Shown: positions 1-4,808 of the stretch, one piece after another | How the letters are laid out: each line of letters opens with the position of its first letter | How positions within the stretch are numbered: the stretch's first letter is position 1 | The notes under the pieces: model-generated | Databases searched by the model: none | Seen by the model: the letters and a program-made list of their open reading frames with translations, nothing else | What the model was told of the DNA's origin: nothing | Assembly: GCA_009785395.1 (NCBI GenBank) | Contig: WQWK01000070.1 | Span: forward strand, 1-8,915 | Direction: 5' to 3' | Length of the DNA: 8,915 bases | From: Conexibacteraceae bacterium | Lineage (GTDB): Bacteria; Actinomycetota; Thermoleophilia; Solirubrobacterales; Solirubrobacteraceae | Position numbers and translations under genes: made by a program

Positions 1-864
1 GTCTTTGAAGGAGATCATCACGCCGTCGCGAGCGCCCTGGGTCATGTCTCCGTGGAGGGCTCTGACGTTCATCCCGCGGTCGCGCAGGGTCCGGTAGAGC
101 TGGTCGCAGCGAATCTTGGTGCGGACGAACACGATCGCCTGCTCTGGATGCTCGGCCTCCAGCACGTCGATGAGCACGCCTGCCTTCTCGCGCTGGGCGA
201 CCTCGAGCGCGAACTGCTCGACGGTGTCGACCGTCAGCGTCGCCGCCTTGACCTTGACCAGCACCGGGTCATACAGGTACTGGTCGGCGAGTCGACGGAT
301 CTCGGGCGGCATCGTCGCCGAGAACAGCGCCGTCTGGCGGCTCGACGGCGTCAGCGACAGGATTCTCTCGACGTCCTCCAGGAATCCGAGGTCGAGCATC
401 TCGTCGGCCTCGTCGAGCACCACGAAGCGGCACGAGTGGAGCATCAGCGAGTGTCTGGAGATCAGGTCCTTGATCCGGCCGACGGTGCCGACGACGACGT
501 GGCCGCCCGCCCGCAGCTGCGCCTGCTGGGTGCGGATCGGCGCTCCCCCGAAGACCGCGACGACGTCGACGCCCTTGCGCTGGCCGTAGGCCCGCAGCGC
601 CTGCGTGACCTGGATGCACAGCTCTCGCGTCGGGGTCAGCACCAGGCCCTGGACCTCGTGGTCCTCCGGGTCGACGTAGCTGAGCATCGGCAACCCGAAG
701 GCGGCGGTCTTGCCCGAGCCGGTCTGCGCCTGGCCGATCACGTCGAGCCCTTCGAGCAGCGGCGGGATCGCCTGCGCCTGGATCGGGCTCGGCTCCTCGT
801 AGCCGACATCGACGAGCGCCTCGAGAATCGCTTCGGGCAGGCCGAGGTCGGCAAACGTGGTCAT
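1..864 (-). CDS. DEAD-box ATP-dependent RNA helicase (N-terminal part, runs off the left edge)
   Basis: The minus strand reads as an open frame of 288 codons from an ATG at 862-864 to the window edge. In order it shows a Q motif (GYEEPSPIQAQAIP, about residues 21-34), Walker A AQTGSGKT (46-53), motif Ia TPTREL (77-82), GG (about 106-107), motif Ib as GTVGR (126-130), motif II DEAD (151-154), motif III SAT (182-184), and the start of the second RecA-like lobe with IVFVRTK (244-250) and ALHGDMTQ (269-276). These are the hallmarks of the DeaD/CsdA/CshA group, which unwinds RNA duplexes in ribosome assembly, mRNA decay and cold adaptation. Motifs V and VI and any C-terminal extension lie outside the window, so the subgroup is not assigned. 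Motif Ib has Val where Pro is usual (TPGR). There is no Shine-Dalgarno before the ATG; a TATCGT hexamer 8 nt upstream suggests a leaderless transcript. The gene is divergent from the dehydratase. Confidence 0.95.
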   Translation of the reverse strand, partial: MTTFADLGLPEAILEALVDVGYEEPSPIQAQAIPPLLEGLDVIGQAQTGSGKTAAFGLPMLSYVDPEDHEVQGLVLTPTRELCIQVTQALRAYGQRKGVDVVAVFGGAPIRTQQAQLRAGGHVVVGTVGRIKDLISRHSLMLHSCRFVVLDEADEMLDLGFLEDVERILSLTPSSRQTALFSATMPPEIRRLADQYLYDPVLVKVKAATLTVDTVEQFALEVAQREKAGVLIDVLEAEHPEQAIVFVRTKIRCDQLYRTLRDRGMNVRALHGDMTQGARDGVMISFKD

Positions 865-872
865 CGCACCAG

Positions 873-878
873 ACGATA
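873..878 (-). promoter_or_regulatory. Candidate -10 element of the helicase gene (leaderless)
   Basis: On the minus strand TATCGT ends 8 nt before the helicase ATG, so transcription would begin at or very near the start codon. No convincing -35 hexamer is seen at 17-18 bp. This is inferred from position and motif only. Confidence 0.3.
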
Positions 879-892
879 GATGGACGCGAGCA

Positions 893-941
893 GGGAGGTG
901 TAGCCGTGCGGGGAACTGATGAAATGCCCGGACCGTGCTAG
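893..941 (+). other. Possible 11-codon leader ORF with strong RBS ahead of the dehydratase
   Basis: GGGAGGTG (893-900) is the best Shine-Dalgarno in this gap. It is followed after 5 nt by GTG at 906-908, which opens a frame encoding MRGTDEMPGPC and stops at TAG 939-941. The dehydratase GTG (935-937) lies inside the end of this mini-ORF (GTGCTAG), so termination and re-initiation could be coupled. The dehydratase start itself has no good RBS, which makes coupling attractive. The peptide has no run of Thr, Ile or other regulatory codons, so classical attenuation is not indicated. A chance SD-GTG pair is a real alternative. Confidence 0.3.
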
Positions 942-1912
942 ATGGGATTCCAGACCTGGGTGACGTGCTCGACGCGCGCCGGGTGATCGCCCCGTACCTC
1001 GAGCCGACGCCGCTGCGCCGGTACCCGCTGCTCGACGAACAGCTCGGCCTGGAGCTGTTCGCCAAGCACGAGAACCATCTGCCGACCGGGGCGTTCAAGG
1101 TCCGGGGTGGCATCAACCTGGTCGCCCGCCTCGATGCCGAGACGCGAGCGGCGGGAGTGTGCGCCGCCTCGACTGGCAACCACGGGCAGTCGGTCGCTTA
1201 CGCCGCCAGCCTGTTCGGCGTCGCGGCGACGATCTTCGTGCCCCGCGGCGCCAATCCGGTGAAGGTCGCGTCGATGCGGTCGCTCGGCGCCGAGGTGGTC
1301 GAGCACGGAGCGGACTTCGACGAGGCCCGGGAGCGCTGCGCGGACTTCGCGGCCGCGCGCGGCGCCCGCTACGTGCACTCGGGCGATGAGCCGCTGCTGA
1401 TCGCGGGCGTCGCAACCGCGACGCTCGAGATCCTCGAGAAGGCGCCTGAGATCGAGACGATGATCGTGCCGATCGGCGGCGGCAGCGGCGCGGCCGGCGC
1501 CTGCGTCGCGGCCAAGGCGATTCGCGCGGAGATCGAGGTGATCGGCGTGCAGTCGGAGGCCGCGCCCGCCGCCTATCGCTCCTGGCGCGAGGGCGAGCTG
1601 GTCGAGGACCAGATGGGGACGTTCGCCGAGGGGCTGCAGACGCGAGTGGCATTCGAGCTGCCGCAGCGGATCCTGGCGCGACGCCTCGACGATTTCGTGC
1701 TCGTGTCCGAGGACGAGCTGCGATCGGCGACGCTGCGGCTGCTCGAGGTCACCCGCAACCTGATCGAGCCCGCCGGGGCGGCCGCGTACGCGGGCGCGGT
1801 CAAGCTCCGCGACCGGCTGGCGGGGCGCCGGGTCGCGGTCGTCTGCAGCGGTGGCAACATCAGTCCCGGGCAGCTTCGCGAGCTGCTCGAATGGGGAGCG
1901 GCGCGTCCCTGA
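935..1912 (+). CDS. PLP-dependent threonine/serine dehydratase (catabolic type, no ACT domain)
   Basis: This 325-residue fold-type II PLP enzyme is expected to deaminate threonine to 2-oxobutanoate and/or serine to pyruvate in the cytosol. Visible signatures are the PLP-binding lysine in GAFKVRGG (Lys55), the substrate loop STGNHGQ (79-85), the phosphate-binding loop GGGSGAAG (181-188), and CSGGN near the C-terminus (304-308), which faces the pyridine nitrogen. The length fits catabolic TdcB-like enzymes. The C-terminal ACT regulatory domains of biosynthetic IlvA are absent. The GTG at 935 is the first start after the in-frame TGA at 920-922; a GTG at 965 is a shorter alternative. No Shine-Dalgarno sits at normal distance, but a leader ORF with a strong one ends across this start. 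Where relatives often read ADG, this protein has AEG (231-233). Substrate preference cannot be read from sequence alone; serine racemase-like or hydroxyectoine-pathway (EutB-like) relatives are possible. Confidence 0.92.
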   Translation: MLDGIPDLGDVLDARRVIAPYLEPTPLRRYPLLDEQLGLELFAKHENHLPTGAFKVRGGINLVARLDAETRAAGVCAASTGNHGQSVAYAASLFGVAATIFVPRGANPVKVASMRSLGAEVVEHGADFDEARERCADFAAARGARYVHSGDEPLLIAGVATATLEILEKAPEIETMIVPIGGGSGAAGACVAAKAIRAEIEVIGVQSEAAPAAYRSWREGELVEDQMGTFAEGLQTRVAFELPQRILARRLDDFVLVSEDELRSATLRLLEVTRNLIEPAGAAAYAGAVKLRDRLAGRRVAVVCSGGNISPGQLRELLEWGAARP

Positions 1913-1920
1913 TCGCCGCC

Positions 1921-2208
1921 TTACTCCGCGAGCGCGTGGTTGAAGCGGCGGAGCGCCACCTCGTCGACTGCGATGCCGCTGGCGGCGACCACGGCGGACA
2001 ACCTTGCCAGGTCTGCAAGCCCACCGGGTGCCGCTACCTGAAGCGTCCGCTGCTCGCGGTCGGGCGTGACCTCGAAGCCGTCCCAGCGCAGCGTGTCGGC
2101 GAGCAGGCCGAAGGCGGCGCTGTCGGCGCCGACCACGTCGATCCGCTGGCTTCCGACCAGCGATTTCAGGTCGGCCGGGGTCAGCTCCGTGGCTGTCCGT
2201 AGATTCAT
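1921..2208 (-). CDS. Orphan small protein resembling the C-terminal domain of a DrrA-type ABC ATPase
   Basis: The gene encodes 95 residues from ATG 2206-2208. From residue 10 the text TPADLKSLVG, then an alternating strand-rich stretch, then AAPGGLADLARLSAVVAASGIAVDEVALRR, closely follows the C-terminal DUF4162-like domain of DrrA/multidrug ABC-2 ATPases. That domain typically runs from TPAELKARVG to an AGI-VDDLALRRPSLDDVFL ending. Here the ending is replaced by RRFNHALAE, and the whole nucleotide-binding domain (Walker A, signature, Walker B) is missing, so it cannot be an ATPase. It may be the remnant of a drrAB operon once divergently controlled by the neighbouring TetR gene, or a conserved stand-alone small protein. 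It has a plausible leaderless promoter (2217-2245), no Shine-Dalgarno, and ends 8 nt from the convergent dehydratase stop. The homology is recognised by eye and not tested; coding status is supported by codon composition and promoter placement. Confidence 0.6.
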   Translation of the reverse strand: MNLRTATELTPADLKSLVGSQRIDVVGADSAAFGLLADTLRWDGFEVTPDREQRTLQVAAPGGLADLARLSAVVAASGIAVDEVALRRFNHALAE

Positions 2209-2216
2209 GGCGCGTA

Positions 2217-2245
2217 AGAGTACAGGGGCTGTAAGATTTCTGCAA
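2217..2245 (-). promoter_or_regulatory. Candidate promoter of the orphan 95-aa gene
   Basis: On the minus strand a -35-like TTGCAG (2240-2245) and a -10-like TACTCT (2217-2222) are separated by exactly 17 bp. The -10 ends 8 nt before the ATG at 2208, so the mRNA would be leaderless or nearly so. A second TTGCAG copy lies next to it at 2246-2251. The perfect inverted repeat at 2221-2233 overlaps the -10 and the spacer. Confidence 0.45.
2221..2233. promoter_or_regulatory. Inverted repeat TACAG-GGG-CTGTA, candidate TetR operator
   Basis: TACAGGGGCTGTA is a perfect 5-bp inverted repeat around a 3-nt centre in the gap between the orphan gene and the divergent TetR gene. It covers the -10/spacer of the minus-strand promoter and lies upstream of the TetR start. 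A TetR dimer binding here would block the orphan gene and possibly autoregulate. The site is shorter than many TetR operators, so this is an inference. Confidence 0.4.
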
Positions 2246-2261
2246 CTGCAACGTCAGCGAC

Positions 2262-2267
2262 TATGAT
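2262..2267 (+). promoter_or_regulatory. Candidate -10 (TATGAT) of the TetR gene
   Basis: TATGAT ends 7 nt before the ATG at 2275, which would place the transcription start on that ATG and support a leaderless mRNA starting at codon 5 of the longer frame. The -35 region (about 2239-2244) is poor. Confidence 0.35.
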
Positions 2268-2274
2268 CCTGGTG

Positions 2275-3363
2275 ATGACCGAGCCTGATCGAGTCGACGC
2301 CGACGACGAAGCGCTGAGTGGCGCGGAGGGCCGCGAGCGGATCATCCGCGTGGCGGCCGAGGAGTTCGGCGAGGCGGCGGCTCGGCGCTTCGACCAGGTG
2401 CTGCGGGTCTTCGACGAATGGGATCAGCACCGCCATCCCGACGAGGGACTGCGGGAGCGCAAGAAGCGGATGACCCGCCAGCGCATCTCCGACGTTGCCT
2501 CGGCGCTGTTCCTGGCCCGCGGGTTCGACAACGTCACGGTCGCCGAGATCGCCGACCGGGTCGGCGTATCCGAGAAGACGATCTACAACTACTTCCCGAG
2601 CAAGGAATCGCTCGTCTTCGACCAGGCCGAAGAGCAGATCGAGCGACTGACCGCCGCGATCCGTGAACGGCCGGCGGGATCCTCCCCGGTCGGCGCGTTC
2701 GTGACGGCCCTGAAGACCGAGATCGGAGACATCGCCGTGATGTTGGGTGAGGCGGGCGACGTCCTGCCGGCGTTCACCGAAATGATCCACTCGACGCCGG
2801 CGCTCAGGGCCGCCTGGGGAGAGCACCGGCAAGCAGCGGTGGCGGCGGTCGCCGAAGCCCTCGCCGGGGAGTTCGGGGTGGATCCCCGCGATCCGGAGCC
2901 GCTGATCGCCGCCCGCGCCATGGTCAGCCTCGTGGAGTTGTTCCACGACTCGCAGACCCGCCATCTCACCGACGGCCTCGCCGGCCGCGAGCTGCAGGCG
3001 GCGGTCGAGGCGGACCTGGACCGAGGGGCCCGGCTGGTAGAGGGCGGGCTGTGGCTGGTGCACGTGATGATCGAGGGCCGCCGGACCAAGGACCAGGTGC
3101 GGGAGGCGACCGCCGCTGTCGAGCAGGCCCGCAAGCAGGTGACCGCCGCCGTCCGCGAGGCGCGCCGCAGCTGGCACGAGCGGGGGGTCGTCGATCGCGA
3201 CGCGATCCTGGCCGCCGCCCACGAGGCCCGGCTCGCCGGTCGCCAGGCTCGTCACGCTGCGCGGACCGCGCGCGACAGCGCCCGCGAGACCGCTCGCGAG
3301 GCTCGCGAGGCCGCTCGCGACACCGCTCGCGAGGCGCGGGCCGGCGAGCGTCGGATGCGGTAG
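2275..3363 (+). CDS. TetR/AcrR-family regulator with long N-terminal extension and 11-residue-repeat C-terminal tail
   Basis: This is a DNA-binding repressor-type protein of 362 residues from ATG 2275, or 366 from ATG 2263. In 366-numbering the TetR helix-turn-helix covers about 70-120: RQRISDVASALFLARGFDNV, then TVAEIADRVGVSEKTIYNYFPSKESL. The Y-NYF-SKE signature is clear. A ligand/dimerisation domain follows to about 270. The family is usually 190-230 residues, so this protein carries two extras. One is about 65 residues before the HTH, containing RERIIRVAAEEFG, itself similar to a TetR helix 1. The other is a 95-residue Ala/Arg/Glu-rich helical tail (271-366). I prefer ATG 2275 because TATGAT lies 7 nt upstream and ATG 2263 falls inside that hexamer. 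There is no clear Shine-Dalgarno. The gene is divergent from the orphan ABC-domain gene across a perfect inverted repeat, the likely target. The ligand is unknown. Confidence 0.88.
   Translation: MTEPDRVDADDEALSGAEGRERIIRVAAEEFGEAAARRFDQVLRVFDEWDQHRHPDEGLRERKKRMTRQRISDVASALFLARGFDNVTVAEIADRVGVSEKTIYNYFPSKESLVFDQAEEQIERLTAAIRERPAGSSPVGAFVTALKTEIGDIAVMLGEAGDVLPAFTEMIHSTPALRAAWGEHRQAAVAAVAEALAGEFGVDPRDPEPLIAARAMVSLVELFHDSQTRHLTDGLAGRELQAAVEADLDRGARLVEGGLWLVHVMIEGRRTKDQVREATAAVEQARKQVTAAVREARRSWHERGVVDRDAILAAAHEARLAGRQARHAARTARDSARETAREAREAARDTAREARAGERRMR
3268..3333 (+). repeat. Two tandem 33-bp units encoding 11-residue repeats in the TetR tail
   Basis: Codons 336-346 (ARDSARETARE) and 347-357 (AREAARDTARE), in the 366-residue numbering, are adjacent 11-residue units identical at 8 of 11 positions. 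The DNA shows three copies of the 8-bp palindrome CTCGCGAG (3293-3300, 3302-3309, 3326-3333) and one near copy at 3314-3321. An 11-residue period is typical of hendecad coiled coils. Confidence 0.6.
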
Positions 3364-3375
3364 CGGGGCCCCCGC
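3363..3375 (+). terminator. Weak candidate terminator after the TetR gene
   Basis: GCGGGG-C-CCCCGC begins at the last base of the stop codon and is followed by CC, TTT and CTC. The stem is very GC-rich, but the loop is minimal (the outer pairs would hold and the inner ones open) and the T-run is only three. It may act as a weak intrinsic terminator or be compositional. Confidence 0.25.
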
Positions 3376-3401
3376 CCTTTCTCAGTTCCGCGACGCAATT
3401 G

Positions 3402-3450
3402 GTGCCGAATTGGCACAGCGCGACACACTTCTGTATAACTTATTCGTTAT
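3402..3450 (+). promoter_or_regulatory. Toxin-antitoxin promoter overlapped by two inverted repeats
   Basis: A -35-like TTGGCA (3410-3415) and a -10 TATAAC (3434-3439) are 18 bp apart, about 31 nt before the toxin GTG. GTGCC-GAATT-GGCAC (3402-3416) is a perfect inverted repeat covering the -35. ATAAC-TTATTC-GTTAT (3435-3450) is another covering the -10 and start region. This stretch is visibly AT-richer than its surroundings. Autorepression by the XRE antitoxin, alone or with the toxin, is the usual regulation of such modules and fits these sites; binding itself is inference. Confidence 0.55.
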
Positions 3451-3470
3451 TGCGTCGGTAACCTCGGCAT

Positions 3471-3869
3471 GTGCCCTGGGAGCTGCAGTTGACGAGCGAG
3501 GCGGAGACCTGGATGCGAACGCTTGGCGAACGCGATCGGGCGCAGCTGCGAGCCGCGTTCGAGGCGCTGGAGCAGCGGGGACCGGCGCTCGGCCGGCCGC
3601 TCGCCGACCGCGTGAAGGATTCGCGTCACCATCACATGAAGGAGCTGCGGCCGCAGCTCGGCAACATCCGGGTGCTGTTCGCGTTCGACCCGAACCGGCG
3701 GGCGACGATCTTGCTGGGAGGCGACAAGAGCGGCGAGTGGAACGGCTGGTATCGCCGGCAGATTCCGCGCGCTGACCGGCTGTACGACCGGCACCTGCAG
3801 AGCATCGGCAAGGGAAAGGAGGCGACATGGCGCCAGGCTCGGACTGGCGAGAGGTCCTCGGCCCGGTAG
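3471..3869 (+). CDS. HigB/Gp49-like toxin (RelE/ParE superfamily)
   Basis: This 132-residue protein has the compact architecture of the phage-derived Gp49-like/HigB family: WELQLTSEAETWMRTL at the N-terminus, RGPALGRPLADRVKDSRHHHMKELRP (36-61), IRVLFAFDPNRRATILLGGDKSGEWNGWY (66-94), then a YDRHL helix. Members act as ribosome-dependent mRNA interferases, neutralised by a co-encoded HTH antitoxin. Candidate active-site basic residues lie in the SRHHHMKELR segment (51-60), but I cannot assign catalysis. The GTG at 3471 gives the family-like start (MPWELQL) without a Shine-Dalgarno. An ATG at 3469 is out of frame and would give a 7-residue dead-end peptide, so initiation may be deliberately weak. 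The last 43 nt overlap the antitoxin gene, and the C-terminal 20 or so residues look like a product of that overlap rather than conserved fold. Confidence 0.88.
   Translation: MPWELQLTSEAETWMRTLGERDRAQLRAAFEALEQRGPALGRPLADRVKDSRHHHMKELRPQLGNIRVLFAFDPNRRATILLGGDKSGEWNGWYRRQIPRADRLYDRHLQSIGKGKEATWRQARTGERSSAR
3815..3822 (+). promoter_or_regulatory. Strong ribosome binding site of the antitoxin
   Basis: AAAGGAGG lies inside the toxin gene, 4 nt before the ATG at 3827. It is much stronger than anything before the toxin GTG. This would favour antitoxin synthesis from the shared mRNA and it fixes the antitoxin start. Confidence 0.8.
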
Positions 3870-4174
3870 ACGAGGACCTGCTCGCGCTCCACCGGCGGCT
3901 CGTCGACGTGGGGATGCGGCTGGCCGAAATGCGGCTCGGCGAGCTGCGGCGCCGGCGCGGGATCAGCCAGGCGGCCGTCGCCGAGGCGCTGGACGTGAGT
4001 CAACCGAACGTCTCGCGGATCGAGCAGGAGGACGACCTGCGGCTGACGACACTGGGCCGGTACGTCGCTGCGCTCGGTGGCGACCTCGAGTTGAGGGCGG
4101 TGTTCCCCGAGGGATCCGTGGATCTGCTGGCCCCGATCGGTCGGGCCCGCGACTCAGGCGCCCTCGGCGAGTAG
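3827..4174 (+). CDS. XRE-family helix-turn-helix antitoxin (HigA-like)
   Basis: This 115-residue protein begins with an acidic/hydrophobic segment (1-35), followed by an XRE/Cro-type HTH at about 36-82: RLGELRRRRGISQAAVAEALDVSQPNVSRIEQEDDLRLTTLGRYVAALG. The recognition helix is around SQPNVSRIE. A short strand-like tail, DLELRAVFPEG, follows, as is usual in HigA-type antitoxins of toxin-first modules. Its role is to bind the upstream HigB-like toxin and repress the shared promoter. The start ATG 3827 is set by AAAGGAGG at 3815-3822 and overlaps the toxin gene by 43 nt, giving translational coupling. Its last 21 nt overlap the convergent membrane-protein gene. Confidence 0.9.
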   Translation: MAPGSDWREVLGPVDEDLLALHRRLVDVGMRLAEMRLGELRRRRGISQAAVAEALDVSQPNVSRIEQEDDLRLTTLGRYVAALGGDLELRAVFPEGSVDLLAPIGRARDSGALGE

Positions 4175-4744
4175 CGAGTTCGGCTCGTGACCGGAGAACC
4201 TGACGCTGGTGCCGAACGGCTTGGAGCGGTTGACGACCACGCAATAGGTCTCACCGCCGGAGCGGCTGTGGGCGCAGACGCGGTAGATCTCGGGCGGCTG
4301 GATCGCCAGCGCGTCGACCGCTGTGCGGCTGCCGTTGAATCGAGCCGGCGCGCGGTCGCCGATGAACGCCTGGGCGCGGGCGATCGCGTCCTGTAGCGCC
4401 CTTTGGTCGGAGCTGACGGTCGGCCGATGCGCCAGGCCCGCGACCAGGAGGACCACCGTGACGGTGACGACGATCCCGGTGCCGGCGTAGTCGCGGGCGA
4501 CGACGATCGGCATATCGCGTCTGAGCCTGCGCAGCCCGCGCGCGAGCAGCGGTGCGATCACGACGATCCCGAGCAGGCTCAGGAACAACCCGAGCAGCCA
4601 GCCGGCGACGGGAGACTCGTGGTCGCCGAACAGCGGCAGCCAGTGGACGATCGCGCCGTCGAGCAGCGTCAGCGCGACGAAGACTGGCCACAGCCAGGCG
4701 CCCCGGAGGCGCCAGCGCATCCGCACGAGCGGTCTCGTGACCAT
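4154..4744 (-). CDS. Three-TM membrane protein of unknown function
   Basis: I do not recognise the family. From ATG 4742-4744 it has 196 residues: a short Arg-rich cytoplasmic N-terminus, three hydrophobic segments at about 17-38, 47-69 and 86-104, and an Arg-rich loop (LARGLRRLRRD) between the second and third. After the third segment comes a soluble domain of about 90 residues, predicted outside by the positive-inside rule. That domain has two cysteines (157 and 168, VCAHSRSGGETYC) that could form a disulfide, followed by VVVNRSKPFGTSVRF. A GGAGG abuts the ATG, which is too close for a standard RBS; the next in-frame ATG (codon 9, 4720) is an alternative. The frame stays open upstream into lipB, but that part has no membrane-protein character and is taken as antisense shadow. 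Its 3' end overlaps the antitoxin gene tail to tail by 21 nt. It is divergent from lipB with a 64-bp gap. Confidence 0.75.
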   Translation of the reverse strand: MVTRPLVRMRWRLRGAWLWPVFVALTLLDGAIVHWLPLFGDHESPVAGWLLGLFLSLLGIVVIAPLLARGLRRLRRDMPIVVARDYAGTGIVVTVTVVLLVAGLAHRPTVSSDQRALQDAIARAQAFIGDRAPARFNGSRTAVDALAIQPPEIYRVCAHSRSGGETYCVVVNRSKPFGTSVRFSGHEPNSLLAEGA

Positions 4745-4795
4745 CCTCCGACAAAGGGTAAGCGGTCGGGCTGAGGGCGCAGACGCGGCCGCGAC

Positions 4796-4801
4796 TACGA
4801 T
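4796..4801 (+). promoter_or_regulatory. Candidate -10 of lipB (leaderless)
   Basis: TACGAT ends 7 nt before the lipB ATG at 4809, and there is no Shine-Dalgarno in between. This is the same geometry as the TATGAT before the TetR ATG. No good -35 is seen. Confidence 0.35.
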
Positions 4802-4808
4802 TTTGTGA

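Noticed and set aside
52..879. Long plus-strand frame of 275 codons
   Set aside because: It is antisense to a helicase with all canonical motifs; composition is Arg/Asp/Leu-rich shadow text with no family signature.
938..2251. Long minus-strand frame of 437 codons across the dehydratase
   Set aside because: It is antisense to a clear PLP enzyme, and its product is Arg/Gly-rich without recognisable domains; it is typical of high-GC shadow frames.
2254..3255. Minus-strand frame of 333 codons opposite tetR
   Set aside because: The opposite strand encodes an unmistakable TetR HTH; this frame has no domain and mirrors third-position GC bias.
3293..3333. Cluster of CTCGCGAG palindromes as a protein-binding array
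   Set aside because: The copies fall in frame as Ala-Arg-Glu codons of the repeat tail; coding repetition explains them without a regulatory role.
4784..4793. 10-bp palindrome CGCGGCCGCG between the membrane-protein gene and lipB
   Set aside because: Short pure-GC palindromes are expected by chance at this composition; it does not align with promoter elements.
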